NCBI RefSeq assembly: GCF_035934735.1
Contig: NZ_CP142396.1
Coordinates: 186,001-250,000 of the forward strand
DNA length: 64,000 nucleotides
Source: Sedimentibacter sp. MB31-C6
Lineage (GTDB): Bacteria; Bacillota; Clostridia; Tissierellales; Sedimentibacteraceae
Direction: 5' to 3'
Shown here: positions 44,842 to 52,531 of the stretch, piece by piece
Layout of the letters: each line of letters begins with the position of its first letter
Numbering within the stretch: the first letter of the stretch is position 1
Notes under the pieces: generated by a model
Database searches by the model: none
What the model saw: only the letters and a program-made list of their open reading frames with translations
Told to the model about the DNA's origin: nothing
Program-made: the position numbers and the translations under genes

Positions 44842-45240
44842 CTAGTCTGTCGAGAATTTATCATTAACAAATACTATGCTTTTCTTACCGTTTTTTATTA
44901 TTTTTTCCGCAATATCACTTAAACTGTAAGAAGTTCTATTTACAGCTATATCAATAAATAAAGGAAAATTAATTCCTGTTATATGATAAAAATTTCTATT
45001 TTTCATTGCTTTTGTAACTGCCATATATGGACTTCCACCATACATGTCAGTAAATACTATTAATTCATCCTTTGATAGTCTCTCTATTACTTCTTCAACT
45101 TTTTTAGAAAATTCTTCAAAGCTTTCTCCACGATGAAATGATATGCTTTCTGCATCTTCAACTGTCCCAATTATTAATTCAGAGCTTTTTAATAATTCTT
45201 TTCCAAAATCGCCATGTGTAACGAGCAAAATATTAATCAT
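44842..45240 (-). CDS. Mannose-family PTS EIIA
   Basis: 132 aa. INILLVTHGDFGKELLKSSELIIG holds the phospho-acceptor His9, and ELIVFTDMYGGSPYMAV the second conserved strand. It takes phosphate from HPr. It is the first gene of the PTS set, and no sugar-specific enzyme or regulator lies beside it; downstream genes are nadD-yqeK and rsfS, so the set may share a transcript with housekeeping genes. Confidence 0.95.
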   Translation of the reverse strand: MINILLVTHGDFGKELLKSSELIIGTVEDAESISFHRGESFEEFSKKVEEVIERLSKDELIVFTDMYGGSPYMAVTKAMKNRNFYHITGINFPLFIDIAVNRTSYSLSDIAEKIIKNGKKSIVFVNDKFSTD

Positions 45241-45283
45241 AATATCATCTCCTTAATTTTATATTATTATTATAGCATACAAT

Positions 45284-45312
45284 TTGTATTTTTTGTATTA
45301 CTATGTTATAAT
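45284..45312 (+). promoter_or_regulatory. Putative sigma-A promoter of the cysteine-rich small protein
   Basis: TTGTAT and TATAAT, 17-base spacing, ending 25 bases before the ATG; AATAGGAG ribosome site between. The gap is shared with the divergent PTS genes. Confidence 0.55.
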
Positions 45313-45336
45313 CAGTTAAAAAAATAGGAGTGTCAA

Positions 45337-45597
45337 ATGAGTAAAGAACATTATAAATTTTTTCAAAATCAACAATGTGAATTTTTCCCATGTCATAAAA
45401 CAAAAAATATAGAAGAATTTAATTGCTTATTTTGTTATTGTCCCTTATATATGCTTAAAGACAACTGTGGGGGTAATTTTATAAAAAACAACGGCATTAA
45501 AGACTGCACAAATTGTCTTTTTCCTCACTCAAAAGGAAGTTATGAAAGAATTATGTTAAAAATGAAAGATGTAATAGAAGAAGGTAGCAAATTTTAA
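45337..45597 (+). CDS. Cysteine-rich small domain protein
   Basis: 86 aa with eight Cys and conserved FFPCH, FNCLFCYCPLY, DNCGGNF and KDCTNCLFPH blocks. These match the cysteine-rich small domain (zf-like) family, sometimes fused to cobalamin-related proteins in other genomes. Metal binding (Zn or Fe-S) is likely from the Cys pattern. Function unknown. Its stop overlaps the stop of the convergent hisJ gene. Confidence 0.8.
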   Translation: MSKEHYKFFQNQQCEFFPCHKTKNIEEFNCLFCYCPLYMLKDNCGGNFIKNNGIKDCTNCLFPHSKGSYERIMLKMKDVIEEGSKF

Positions 45598-46439
45598 TTT
45601 ATTAATTGCTTCTTCCAACCATCTTTTGATAAATATGATAGACTTTCAAATCCTAAGTCAAAAACAAGTTTATACATTTCATCGAAGTTACATGCAATTC
45701 CATTAATATCATGAGCATCGGAATTTATTATAATCGGAATTCCTTTTTCTTTTATCATTTTTAAAATAAAAGTTGAAGGATATTGTTCTTTTGTATAACC
45801 CCTGGCAATCCCACCTGTATTAACCTCTATAATAGATGAAGTTTTTTTAATAATATTCAAACATTTTTCTATAATTTGAATATACCAGTCAGATTTTTCA
45901 TCAAATAAAATATTGTTTTTATTGTTTTTCTTAAATAAATCTAAATGTCCTATTATAGGAGGTTCATACTTGACAACCATTTCTGAAATATGATTATAAT
46001 AAGTTTCCACTGCAAGCTTTGTATTTTCATTAAAACTTTCCTTAATACCAAGTATAAGCTCTTCAATATTATAATCAACCGTCCACATTACACCATTTTT
46101 GAAGGTATCTAGATAATGTACAGAACCTATGTAATAATCTAGCCTATCCATTAATTCTATAGAAGTTTCCTCAAATCCGATACCAGGTATATAATCTAAT
46201 TCCATTCCAACGAAAATTTCGATTGTATCTTTATACTTTTCTTTAAGTAATTCGATTTCAGTAATATATTTCTCAACATTATATTTTTGTATATTCCAAT
46301 TCGACACAAATTGTGTTGGCCCATGAGAAGAAATACCTATAGATTGCATATTGCTGTTTATTGCAGCTATAACCATATCTTCAGCGCAGTATTTTCCGTC
46401 ACAATAATTTGTATGTGTATGTAAGTTAGTTAAGTGCAT
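45594..46439 (-). CDS. hisJ: Histidinol-phosphatase, PHP type (HisJ/HisK)
   Basis: 281 aa. PHP metal motifs are LHTHTNYCDG at the start, ISSHGP, GMELDYIPG, IGSVHYLD, GHLDLF and the final NSDAHD near residue 243. It removes the phosphate from histidinol phosphate in histidine synthesis. No other his genes are here, so the assignment rests on family likeness; related PHP phosphatases with other substrates exist. Length is usual (about 270). Confidence 0.85.
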   Translation of the reverse strand: MHLTNLHTHTNYCDGKYCAEDMVIAAINSNMQSIGISSHGPTQFVSNWNIQKYNVEKYITEIELLKEKYKDTIEIFVGMELDYIPGIGFEETSIELMDRLDYYIGSVHYLDTFKNGVMWTVDYNIEELILGIKESFNENTKLAVETYYNHISEMVVKYEPPIIGHLDLFKKNNKNNILFDEKSDWYIQIIEKCLNIIKKTSSIIEVNTGGIARGYTKEQYPSTFILKMIKEKGIPIIINSDAHDINGIACNFDEMYKLVFDLGFESLSYLSKDGWKKQLIN

Positions 46440-46489
46440 CTTATCACCACCACCAGTATTTTATCTATTAACATAGAAATTATTTTACC

Positions 46490-46522
46490 TTACTATTTTA
46501 TACGAAGTTAATAAAATAGTAA
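46490..46522. promoter_or_regulatory. Perfect 12-bp inverted repeat between divergent hisJ and the repeat-protein gene
   Basis: TTACTATTTTAT and ATAAAATAGTAA with a 9-base spacer. It lies 50 bases before hisJ and 85 before the plus-strand gene. It may be an operator. I do not recognise the binding protein. Confidence 0.45.
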
Positions 46523-46606
46523 AGAAACATTTTTATATTTGATTCACTAATATCATTCTGTTACGTATATTAATTGTAAGAAATCTAATGAAGTTTGGAG
46601 GAAAAT

Positions 46607-47251
46607 ATGAATTATTCAAAATATAATAACAGAAATAATATGCCACACTATGATTCGTTGCCCTTTAGCAGTTCTGAGAAGAAAACATATATAAGGGATA
46701 GATTAAATGCTATGGAAAACACAACAAATGACAGAATGCCTGGTATGCCTGGAATGCCTGGAATGCCTGGAATGTCTGGAATGCCTGGTATGCCTGGTAT
46801 GCCTAATAATGACCAAAGACCTCGTATTCCTATAAATGGAACTATGCCATTCATGCCAAATGGTGATATGCCTGCCATGCCATATGGACCTAATGGTGAT
46901 ATGCCTTACATGCCTAATAATGATATGCCTGCCATGCCATATGGACCTAATGGTGATATGCCTTACATGCCTAATAATGATATGCCTTATTTACCATATC
47001 CAAATGGCGATATGCCTGCTATGCCTTTCATACCTGATAGTGAAATGCCAAATGGTGAAATGCCATCTATGCCTTTTATGCCAAATGGTCCTATGCAAAA
47101 CGGTCCTATGCCAAATGGCGATATGCCTGCTATGCCTAATGACGGAAATATTTACCCAGGTATGCCTGAAATGCCAAATCAAATGGATTGTCAACAATTG
47201 TTGGAATTAATGCAACGTATGAATTGTTTTGAAAATATGGATGAAGAGTAA
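46607..47251 (+). CDS. Met/Pro/Gly/Asn repeat protein, function unknown
   Basis: 214 aa, low complexity. After a polar start (about 1-40) come seven to eight MPG triplets, a 19-residue unit DMPAMPYGPNGDMPYMPNN present twice, and many further NGDMP variants. It ends in a short helix-like region with two Cys (MDCQQLLELMQRMNCFENMDEE). There is no signal peptide. Methionine is about a quarter of residues. The ATG at 46607 has TTTGGAGGAAAAT before it. Such Pro/Gly/Met/Tyr-rich proteins occur in spore coats. The gene stands directly before sigK, and a weak sigma-E-like pattern (ATATTT, 13 bases, CATTCTGT) lies upstream. Coat function is inference. Confidence 0.75.
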   Translation: MNYSKYNNRNNMPHYDSLPFSSSEKKTYIRDRLNAMENTTNDRMPGMPGMPGMPGMSGMPGMPGMPNNDQRPRIPINGTMPFMPNGDMPAMPYGPNGDMPYMPNNDMPAMPYGPNGDMPYMPNNDMPYLPYPNGDMPAMPFIPDSEMPNGEMPSMPFMPNGPMQNGPMPNGDMPAMPNDGNIYPGMPEMPNQMDCQQLLELMQRMNCFENMDEE

Positions 47252-47266
47252 CCTCTTTATAACTTT

Positions 47267-47288
47267 CTCCCACTTTTATAAGTGGGAG
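47267..47288. terminator. Hairpin after the repeat-protein gene
   Basis: CTCCCACTT and AAGTGGGAG with a TTAT loop, 16 bases past the stop. No T run follows, so termination strength is uncertain. Confidence 0.5.
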
Positions 47289-47418
47289 AGCAAGTCGAAA
47301 TTTATCTATTTTTGTGTATTTCCCGAAAAATAATAGTATAGTATATACTTAATTAAACTAAATTTAATATGTCTACAAAATTTAATAAATTGTACATACA
47401 CCATTTTTGCATTTCCTG

Positions 47419-47426
47419 CATATAAT
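47419..47426 (+). promoter_or_regulatory. Candidate sigma-E-type -10 element of sigK
   Basis: CATATAAT lies 28 bases before the TTG start of sigK and fits the sigma-E -10 (CATACANT). A CATACA/ATA-like element lies about 20 bases further up, so the spacing is imperfect. In Bacillus sigK is read by sigma-E. Confidence 0.35.
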
Positions 47427-47453
47427 GTAAGGTAACTCTGGGGGGTGGTTTTT

Positions 47454-48155
47454 TTGATTGAAAATGTATTACAGTTAGTGTTACCATTTACAATCTTCAT
47501 CTTTGGTTATATCACAAGCGGAAGCTCCTTCCCGCAGCCCTTAAACAAAGATGAAGAATTAGAACTAATTTTAAAGTCTAAGGATGGCGATTTAGAAGCT
47601 CGAAATACTCTTATAGAAAGAAATCTTCGTTTAGTTGCTCATGTTATAAAGAAATACAAGTCTGTTGGTATAGATCAAGAAGACTTAATTTCTATTGGAA
47701 CCATTGGTCTAATTAAAGCAGTTTCAACATTTGATAACAATAAAGGAATTAGGTTAGCTACCTATGCAGCAAAATGCATAGACAATGAAGTTCTAATGAC
47801 TATTAGGAGTGACAAAAAACTAAAAAAAGAAATCTCTCTACAAGGACCATTAGGAACAGACAAAGAAGGTAACAATATTTATCTAATTGATATTATAAAA
47901 TACGAAGGTGAAGAAATTGTAGGAAGGTTAGATAAAGAAGAAAAAATTAAAACACTACAAAAAATATTAGATAAAACACTGCAAGAAAGAGAAAAAACTA
48001 TCATTGAATTAAGATATGGCATTAGAAACCACGAACATAAAACACAACGAGAAATAGCAAAACTACTTGGTATTTCTAGGTCTTATGTATCACGAATTGA
48101 AAAAAAAGCACTAAAAAAACTCCATGATGCTCTCGTTGTAAATGTTGGTAAATAA
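47454..48155 (+). CDS. sigK: Sporulation sigma factor pro-SigK
   Basis: About 233 aa. A hydrophobic pro-sequence of about 25 residues (LQLVLPFTIFIFGYITSG) ends at SSFPQPLN, where the mature factor starts. Region 2 follows (ARNTLIERNLRLVAHVIKKY, DLISIGTIGLIKAVSTFD, GIRLATYAAKCIDNEVL). Region 4 is TQREIAKLLGISRSYVSRIEKKALKKL. SigK directs late mother-cell genes and is activated by SpoIVFB cleavage. The gene is intact, not split by a skin element. The TTG at 47454 is preferred to an earlier GTG that overlaps the GGGGGGTGG ribosome site. Terminator follows. Confidence 0.95.
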   Translation: MIENVLQLVLPFTIFIFGYITSGSSFPQPLNKDEELELILKSKDGDLEARNTLIERNLRLVAHVIKKYKSVGIDQEDLISIGTIGLIKAVSTFDNNKGIRLATYAAKCIDNEVLMTIRSDKKLKKEISLQGPLGTDKEGNNIYLIDIIKYEGEEIVGRLDKEEKIKTLQKILDKTLQEREKTIIELRYGIRNHEHKTQREIAKLLGISRSYVSRIEKKALKKLHDALVVNVGK

Positions 48156-48179
48156 TACATATTATGTTACAATTTATAA

Positions 48180-48211
48180 ACAAAAGCATTCATTCTATTG
48201 AATGCTTTTGT
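48180..48211. terminator. Terminator of sigK, bidirectional
   Basis: ACAAAAGCATTCA and its complement (13 bp, 6-base loop) between the convergent sigK and U32 peptidase genes, with T-rich flanks on both strands. Confidence 0.85.
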
Positions 48212-48226
48212 CTAATTACTTTATTT

Positions 48227-49444
48227 TTAAATTTTTTTTCTTAAAATAAAATATGGTTCTACATCTTGTGATATATCAATCTGTACAATTTGTTGGGCAT
48301 GTGGCGCTGAATCTATCTTATTTCCTTTTTCATCACATAAATTTTTTGCTATTACTTCAAAATGCTTACCTTTAGGTCCAAAGCACTCTAAAGTATCTCC
48401 TTCACTAAATTTATTTCTCTGCTCAACAATAGCAGTACCATCTTTTTTACTATATGACCTAATTATACCAACTACATCATAAGTGCGAATATAACTACTA
48501 GATGTATATAACTGTCCATCTTTATAAGGATTTCCAAAATAAAATCCATATGAATAGTCTCTATGAGAAGACTTTTCAAGTTCTTCTTTCCAATATTGTG
48601 TATTTCTTTGATTTTCAGGTAATGATAATTCATTTAATGCATTTCTATATGATCGTACAGCTATTGCCGTATAATATTCACTCTTATTTCTTCCCTCTAT
48701 TTTCATTGCAGTAATTCCTAAATCTGCAAATTTTTGTACATGTTCAACCATACACATATCTTTAGAATTCATTATAAATGTTCCTTCATCATTTTCTTCA
48801 ATAGGATAGTATTCTCCTGGCCTCTTTTCTTCAACTAAATTATATTTCCATCTGCAAGATTGGGCACAGTCTCCTTTATTTGAGAATCTTCCTGTCATAA
48901 AGCTACTTAATAAACATCTGCCAGAATAAGAAATACACATTGCTCCATGAACAAAAGTTTCAAACTCTAAATCTTTAGGTGAATTTTTAATTATTTCTTC
49001 TATTTCTACAAAAGATAACTCTCTAGCTAACACTATACGATTAACACCTTGTTTATACCAAAATCTAGCAGTTTGATAATTTGTTGTATTTGCTTGAGTA
49101 CTAAGGTGAATTTTCATATCAGGTATCGTTTGTTTTATTATTTCTATTATCCCTGGATCTGCAACTATTAATGCATCTACTCCTATTTTTTGTAAATATT
49201 TAAGGTATTCTTCAATTCCTTTTAAATCCTCATTATGAGGAACTATATTAACTGTTATATTTGATTTTCTACCATACTTATGGCAGTATTCTACTCCATT
49301 TTCTAAATCTTTACTAGTAAAGTTTTTGCCTCCTGCTCTCATTCCCATTGATTTACCAGCAAAATAGACTTCATCTGCCCCATATTCTACGGCCATAACT
49401 AATTTATCAATATTTCCTGCAGGTGCTAATAATTTTGGTAACAT
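48227..49444 (-). CDS. Peptidase U32 family protein (TrhP/YrrO-like)
   Basis: 405 aa. It starts PKLLAPAGNIDKLVMAVEYGADEVYF and carries the U32 signature FVHGAMCISYSGRCLLSSFM, then GDCAQSCRWKY, with four Cys likely to hold an Fe-S cluster. In Bacillus and E. coli homologues (TrhP/YrrN-YrrO) are needed for 5-hydroxyuridine in tRNA wobble positions; the peptidase name is historic. Last gene of the mltG-OMT-U32 series, 16 bases behind the methyltransferase. Confidence 0.92.
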   Translation of the reverse strand: MLPKLLAPAGNIDKLVMAVEYGADEVYFAGKSMGMRAGGKNFTSKDLENGVEYCHKYGRKSNITVNIVPHNEDLKGIEEYLKYLQKIGVDALIVADPGIIEIIKQTIPDMKIHLSTQANTTNYQTARFWYKQGVNRIVLARELSFVEIEEIIKNSPKDLEFETFVHGAMCISYSGRCLLSSFMTGRFSNKGDCAQSCRWKYNLVEEKRPGEYYPIEENDEGTFIMNSKDMCMVEHVQKFADLGITAMKIEGRNKSEYYTAIAVRSYRNALNELSLPENQRNTQYWKEELEKSSHRDYSYGFYFGNPYKDGQLYTSSSYIRTYDVVGIIRSYSKKDGTAIVEQRNKFSEGDTLECFGPKGKHFEVIAKNLCDEKGNKIDSAPHAQQIVQIDISQDVEPYFILRKKI

Positions 49445-49460
49445 ATTTTCTCCTTTTTAT

Positions 49461-50105
49461 TTACTTAATTAATGTAACTGCCAATCCGTCTCCTAAGGGT
49501 AAAACAGATGTTATATATCTATTATCCTGTGAAATATACTTTAAATAATCTCTTAAATTTCTAACTAAAGTTTTTTTTCTTCTAACGACCAAATCATCAT
49601 TTGCTATCATTCCTTGATATAATACGTTATCTGAAAGTACTATAGCACCTGATTTCATCTTTTTACAACATTTATCAAAAAAGGTACCATAATAACTTTT
49701 TGCTGCATCAATAAAAGCTAAATCAAAAGTACCGTCAATTGTATCTAACAAATCAACAGCATCACCATAGTGAACTTTTATATTATTTTCAAGATTAAAT
49801 TTTTTAACATTCTCTATAGCTTCATTATAAAATTTTTCGCTTCTTTCTAATGTAACAACTTTCCCTTCATTATTCATTTCATGACTCATAAAAATTGATG
49901 AATAACCGACATTAGTTCCAATCTCAATTATACTTTTAGCATTTATTTGTTTTATTATAAGTTTAATAAATTGACCTACTTCTTTGTGTATTATCGGTAA
50001 TTTCCTTTTTTCACATTCCTTTCTAAATTGTTCTAACTTATCGTCCTCATTTTTAATAAGACTCTTAATATAATCATCTATATATTCCATATTAATATTT
50101 TCCAT
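49461..50105 (-). CDS. SAM-dependent O-methyltransferase (TrmR/YrrM-like)
   Basis: 214 aa. SAM-binding motif IIEIGTNVGYSSIFMSHEM, acidic loop VVTLERSEKF and DLAFIDAAKSYYGTFFDKC with the metal-binding Asp residues of the catechol O-methyltransferase-like group. In Bacillus the YrrM homologue (TrmR) methylates 5-hydroxyuridine in tRNA to form 5-methoxyuridine. The neighbouring U32 gene, which makes the hydroxyl group, strongly supports the same role here. Confidence 0.9.
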   Translation of the reverse strand: MENINMEYIDDYIKSLIKNEDDKLEQFRKECEKRKLPIIHKEVGQFIKLIIKQINAKSIIEIGTNVGYSSIFMSHEMNNEGKVVTLERSEKFYNEAIENVKKFNLENNIKVHYGDAVDLLDTIDGTFDLAFIDAAKSYYGTFFDKCCKKMKSGAIVLSDNVLYQGMIANDDLVVRRKKTLVRNLRDYLKYISQDNRYITSVLPLGDGLAVTLIK

Positions 50106-50161
50106 ATTGTTTCCTTTTTATTTTTTCATACCACTAATTTTTACAGATTTTTAAAATTTCA

Positions 50162-51181
50162 TCACTGCATGTACTTATCCTTTGCTGCTAAATGGTCATC
50201 ATAGTTATTTGAAAAATGATGTGTTCCATCTCCCTTAGCGACAAAATATAAGTAATCTACTTCAGCAGGCTCAAGAACAGCCTTAATCGAAATTTTACCT
50301 GGTGAATTTATTGGAGTTGGTGGCAATCCTTCTAAGAGATATGTATTGAATGGAGAATCAACTGCAATATCTTCAAGAGTAAGATATTCTTTCCATTCAC
50401 CAAGGGCATAATTAACTGTAGCGCAAGATTGAAGTTTCATATTTATATCTAATCGATTTAAAAAAGTTGCTGCAACTTCATCTCTTTCTTCGTCAAGTAA
50501 AGCTTCTTTTTCTACTATACTTGCTAAATTAATAGTTTCCTCAAAATTTAACTTAGAATTTTCAAGTAAAGGTTTAATTTCTTCTAAATAAAAACTATCA
50601 AATTGAGATAAAAGAAATCTTACTATATCTTCTTCTGAAAAGTTTACATATACATTATATGTATCAGGCATTAAATATCCTTGAAGATTTGTTATATCCT
50701 GATTATCCAACATAAATTGAAATTCATCATTAAACATTTCTCCATGTTCCATAATATTTACAAGTTCATCAAAATTCAATCCTAACTGTTCAGAAATTGA
50801 CATTGCAGTGTCTTCAATAGTTAAACCTTCTATAATAGTAATATTTGCAGTATTTCCTGAAATGCCTCCTTTTATGAGTTCTTCTAATATTTTATCAACA
50901 TTCATTTCCCTAGAAAGCACATAATCTCCTGCTTTCAACTTACTGTCAGCACCTGTTTTATTAGCATAATATTTAAATATCCGTTTATCTCTAATTAAAT
51001 TATTATCATATAATATTTCAGCTATTCCGGATGTTGAACTACCTTGAGGGATTTCAACAATAATTTTAGCATTGTCATTGGAATCAACAGCTTGTAAATT
51101 TGCATCTATATAATTATTTACAATAATGTAGCTTCCGATTATTACAACCAAAATAACGAGAAAAGTAATTATTTTTTTCAT
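50162..51181 (-). CDS. mltG: Endolytic murein transglycosylase MltG (YceG-like)
   Basis: 339 aa. One N-terminal membrane helix (about 4-24) and a LysM-like domain (IPQGSSTSGIAEILYDNNLI) precede the YceG catalytic domain. The catalytic Glu lies in LASIVEKEALLDEE, followed by VAATFLNRLDINMKLQS and SPFNTYLLEGLPPTPINSPG. It cleaves nascent glycan strands at the membrane. Standard length. First of the mltG-OMT-U32 genes. Confidence 0.95.
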   Translation of the reverse strand: MKKIITFLVILVVIIGSYIIVNNYIDANLQAVDSNDNAKIIVEIPQGSSTSGIAEILYDNNLIRDKRIFKYYANKTGADSKLKAGDYVLSREMNVDKILEELIKGGISGNTANITIIEGLTIEDTAMSISEQLGLNFDELVNIMEHGEMFNDEFQFMLDNQDITNLQGYLMPDTYNVYVNFSEEDIVRFLLSQFDSFYLEEIKPLLENSKLNFEETINLASIVEKEALLDEERDEVAATFLNRLDINMKLQSCATVNYALGEWKEYLTLEDIAVDSPFNTYLLEGLPPTPINSPGKISIKAVLEPAEVDYLYFVAKGDGTHHFSNNYDDHLAAKDKYMQ

Positions 51182-51447
51182 AAGTCCTCCATATATTTAA
51201 TGTTAAAACAATAATATCAATTATACATCCTAAATTTTAAAAATTCAATATATATAACCATTTTTTTGCTTAAATCCTAAAAAACCGTCAAAAACCTTAA
51301 ATATTAAAATAATATGAGTATATATTTTTTAACATAGGATATAATAATTATGCTTGTTACTTTTATCATATGAATTAAAATTCTTGAATGAAATTTCATT
51401 AAGAGAAATTACTCTTTTGAATTTAATTCGTGGAAGGGTTGATTCTA

Positions 51448-51690
51448 TTGGACAGGTTAAACAAGGGAAACGCTCCTAATTTAAAAAGTTTTAACAAATT
51501 AACTGAAATGAAAATAAAAAGGGATGTACAATCTAATTTATCTAATGAAGTATCAGGTAAATTCAATCCTGAATTAAATAGTAAAGTAAACAAAGTAAAT
51601 ACAAGGATTGAGGATAAAAGAATTGTTAATAATAAGCCATCCCAGTTTGGACCTATATTAGGTGTTAACTTTCATATGATTAAAAGATAA
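51448..51690 (+). CDS. Small basic protein of unknown function
   Basis: About 80 aa, not recognised. It is polar, rich in Asn and Lys, without membrane helix or Cys, and ends FGPILGVNFHMIKR. The most plausible start is TTG at 51448, with GGAAGGG 9 bases before it; GTG at 51430 is possible. A strong terminator follows at once, so it is a real transcript unit. It lies, with the peroxiredoxin gene, as a plus-strand island inside the conserved rnj-mltG block. A small spore or regulatory protein is possible but unsupported. Confidence 0.55.
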   Translation: MDRLNKGNAPNLKSFNKLTEMKIKRDVQSNLSNEVSGKFNPELNSKVNKVNTRIEDKRIVNNKPSQFGPILGVNFHMIKR

Positions 51691-51696
51691 ATAAGT

Positions 51697-51730
51697 AAAA
51701 GAAATCACGGTAATCGTGATTTCTTTTTTT
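51697..51730 (+). terminator. Terminator of the small basic protein gene
   Basis: AAAAGAAATCACG and its complement (13 bp, 5-base loop) followed by a T run. Confidence 0.88.
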
Positions 51731-51785
51731 AACAATTAACACTTTAATTCATATTATGATAGTAAAAAATAATAGGAGCGTTAAA

Positions 51786-52493
51786 ATGATTCCAAATAAT
51801 GATGATTCAACAAATACATATATTGAAAATAGAGAATGCTTAACAATAGGTCGTATTGCACCTGATTTTACTGCAATTACCACTCAAGGTGTTATATCTC
51901 TATCCCAATATAGAGGAAATTGGGTTGTATTATTTTCACATCCTGGAGATTTCACACCGGTTTGTACCTCTGAATTTATTTCTTTTGCCCAACTTTATCC
52001 AGAATTCGAAAAAAGAAATGTACAATTAATAGGTTTAAGTATAGATAGTAATCCATCTCATATAGCATGGTTATATGATATATTTCAATTTACTGGTCTT
52101 TACATGCCGTTTCCTTTAATAGCAGATAGAGACGCGATAGTTTCTAATCTTTATGGAATGGTAAACCCTGACAGAATTTATGAACAAAGTGTAAGAGATG
52201 TATTTATTATTGACCCTCTACAAAGAATACGTGCTATTTTAAGTTATCCTGCTACAGTTGGGAGAAATATGTATGAATTATTAAGACTAATTGATGCACT
52301 TCAAATATCTACTGAATATGAAGTAAGCACTCCTGCAAATTGGATGCCTGGAGAACCTGTTATTCAACCATTACCACAAACATATGATGAAGCAATAGAA
52401 AGGGCTGAAGATCCTGAAAGTTTTGGTGTTGAATGTCCTCGATGGTACTATTGCTTTGAAGATTTAGATAATCAACTCCAAGAAAATTTGTAA
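51786..52493 (+). CDS. Peroxiredoxin, Prx6/archaeal-type
   Basis: 235 aa. The peroxidatic Cys60 lies in SHPGDFTPVCTSEF, the Thr/Cys/Arg site of the family. VFIIDPLQRIRAILSYPATVGRN is the second conserved block. The long C-terminus (ANWMPGEPV to ECPRWYYCFEDL) includes two Cys, as in archaeal thioredoxin peroxidases with an added resolving cysteine. It reduces H2O2 and organic peroxides, a defence for an anaerobe. ATG at 51786 follows AATAGGAGCGTTAAA. Flanked by terminators; the Fur-family regulator is 1.7 kb away in the other direction. Confidence 0.93.
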   Translation: MIPNNDDSTNTYIENRECLTIGRIAPDFTAITTQGVISLSQYRGNWVVLFSHPGDFTPVCTSEFISFAQLYPEFEKRNVQLIGLSIDSNPSHIAWLYDIFQFTGLYMPFPLIADRDAIVSNLYGMVNPDRIYEQSVRDVFIIDPLQRIRAILSYPATVGRNMYELLRLIDALQISTEYEVSTPANWMPGEPVIQPLPQTYDEAIERAEDPESFGVECPRWYYCFEDLDNQLQENL

Positions 52494-52506
52494 TTAAATA
52501 GTAAAT

Positions 52507-52530
52507 AAAAAAGGACTTCTGTCCTTTTTT
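52507..52530. terminator. Terminator of the peroxiredoxin gene, bidirectional
   Basis: AAAAAAGGAC and GTCCTTTTTT with a TTCT loop. It lies between the convergent peroxiredoxin and RNase J genes. Confidence 0.88.
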
Positions 52531-52531
52531 A

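Noticed and set aside
46498-46511. Short stretch TATACGAAGTTA resembling a loxP half-site
   Set aside because: It is the spacer and inner arm of a different palindrome; there is no second half-site with an 8-base core and no Cre-like recombinase.
46741-46990. Tandem DNA repeats that could be mistaken for a CRISPR array
   Set aside because: Repeats are in frame, multiples of three, encode MPG/NGDMP units and have no unique spacers; no cas genes.
47445-47453. GTG at 47445 as the sigK start
   Set aside because: It lies inside the GGGGGGTGG ribosome site; the TTG at 47454 has correct spacing.
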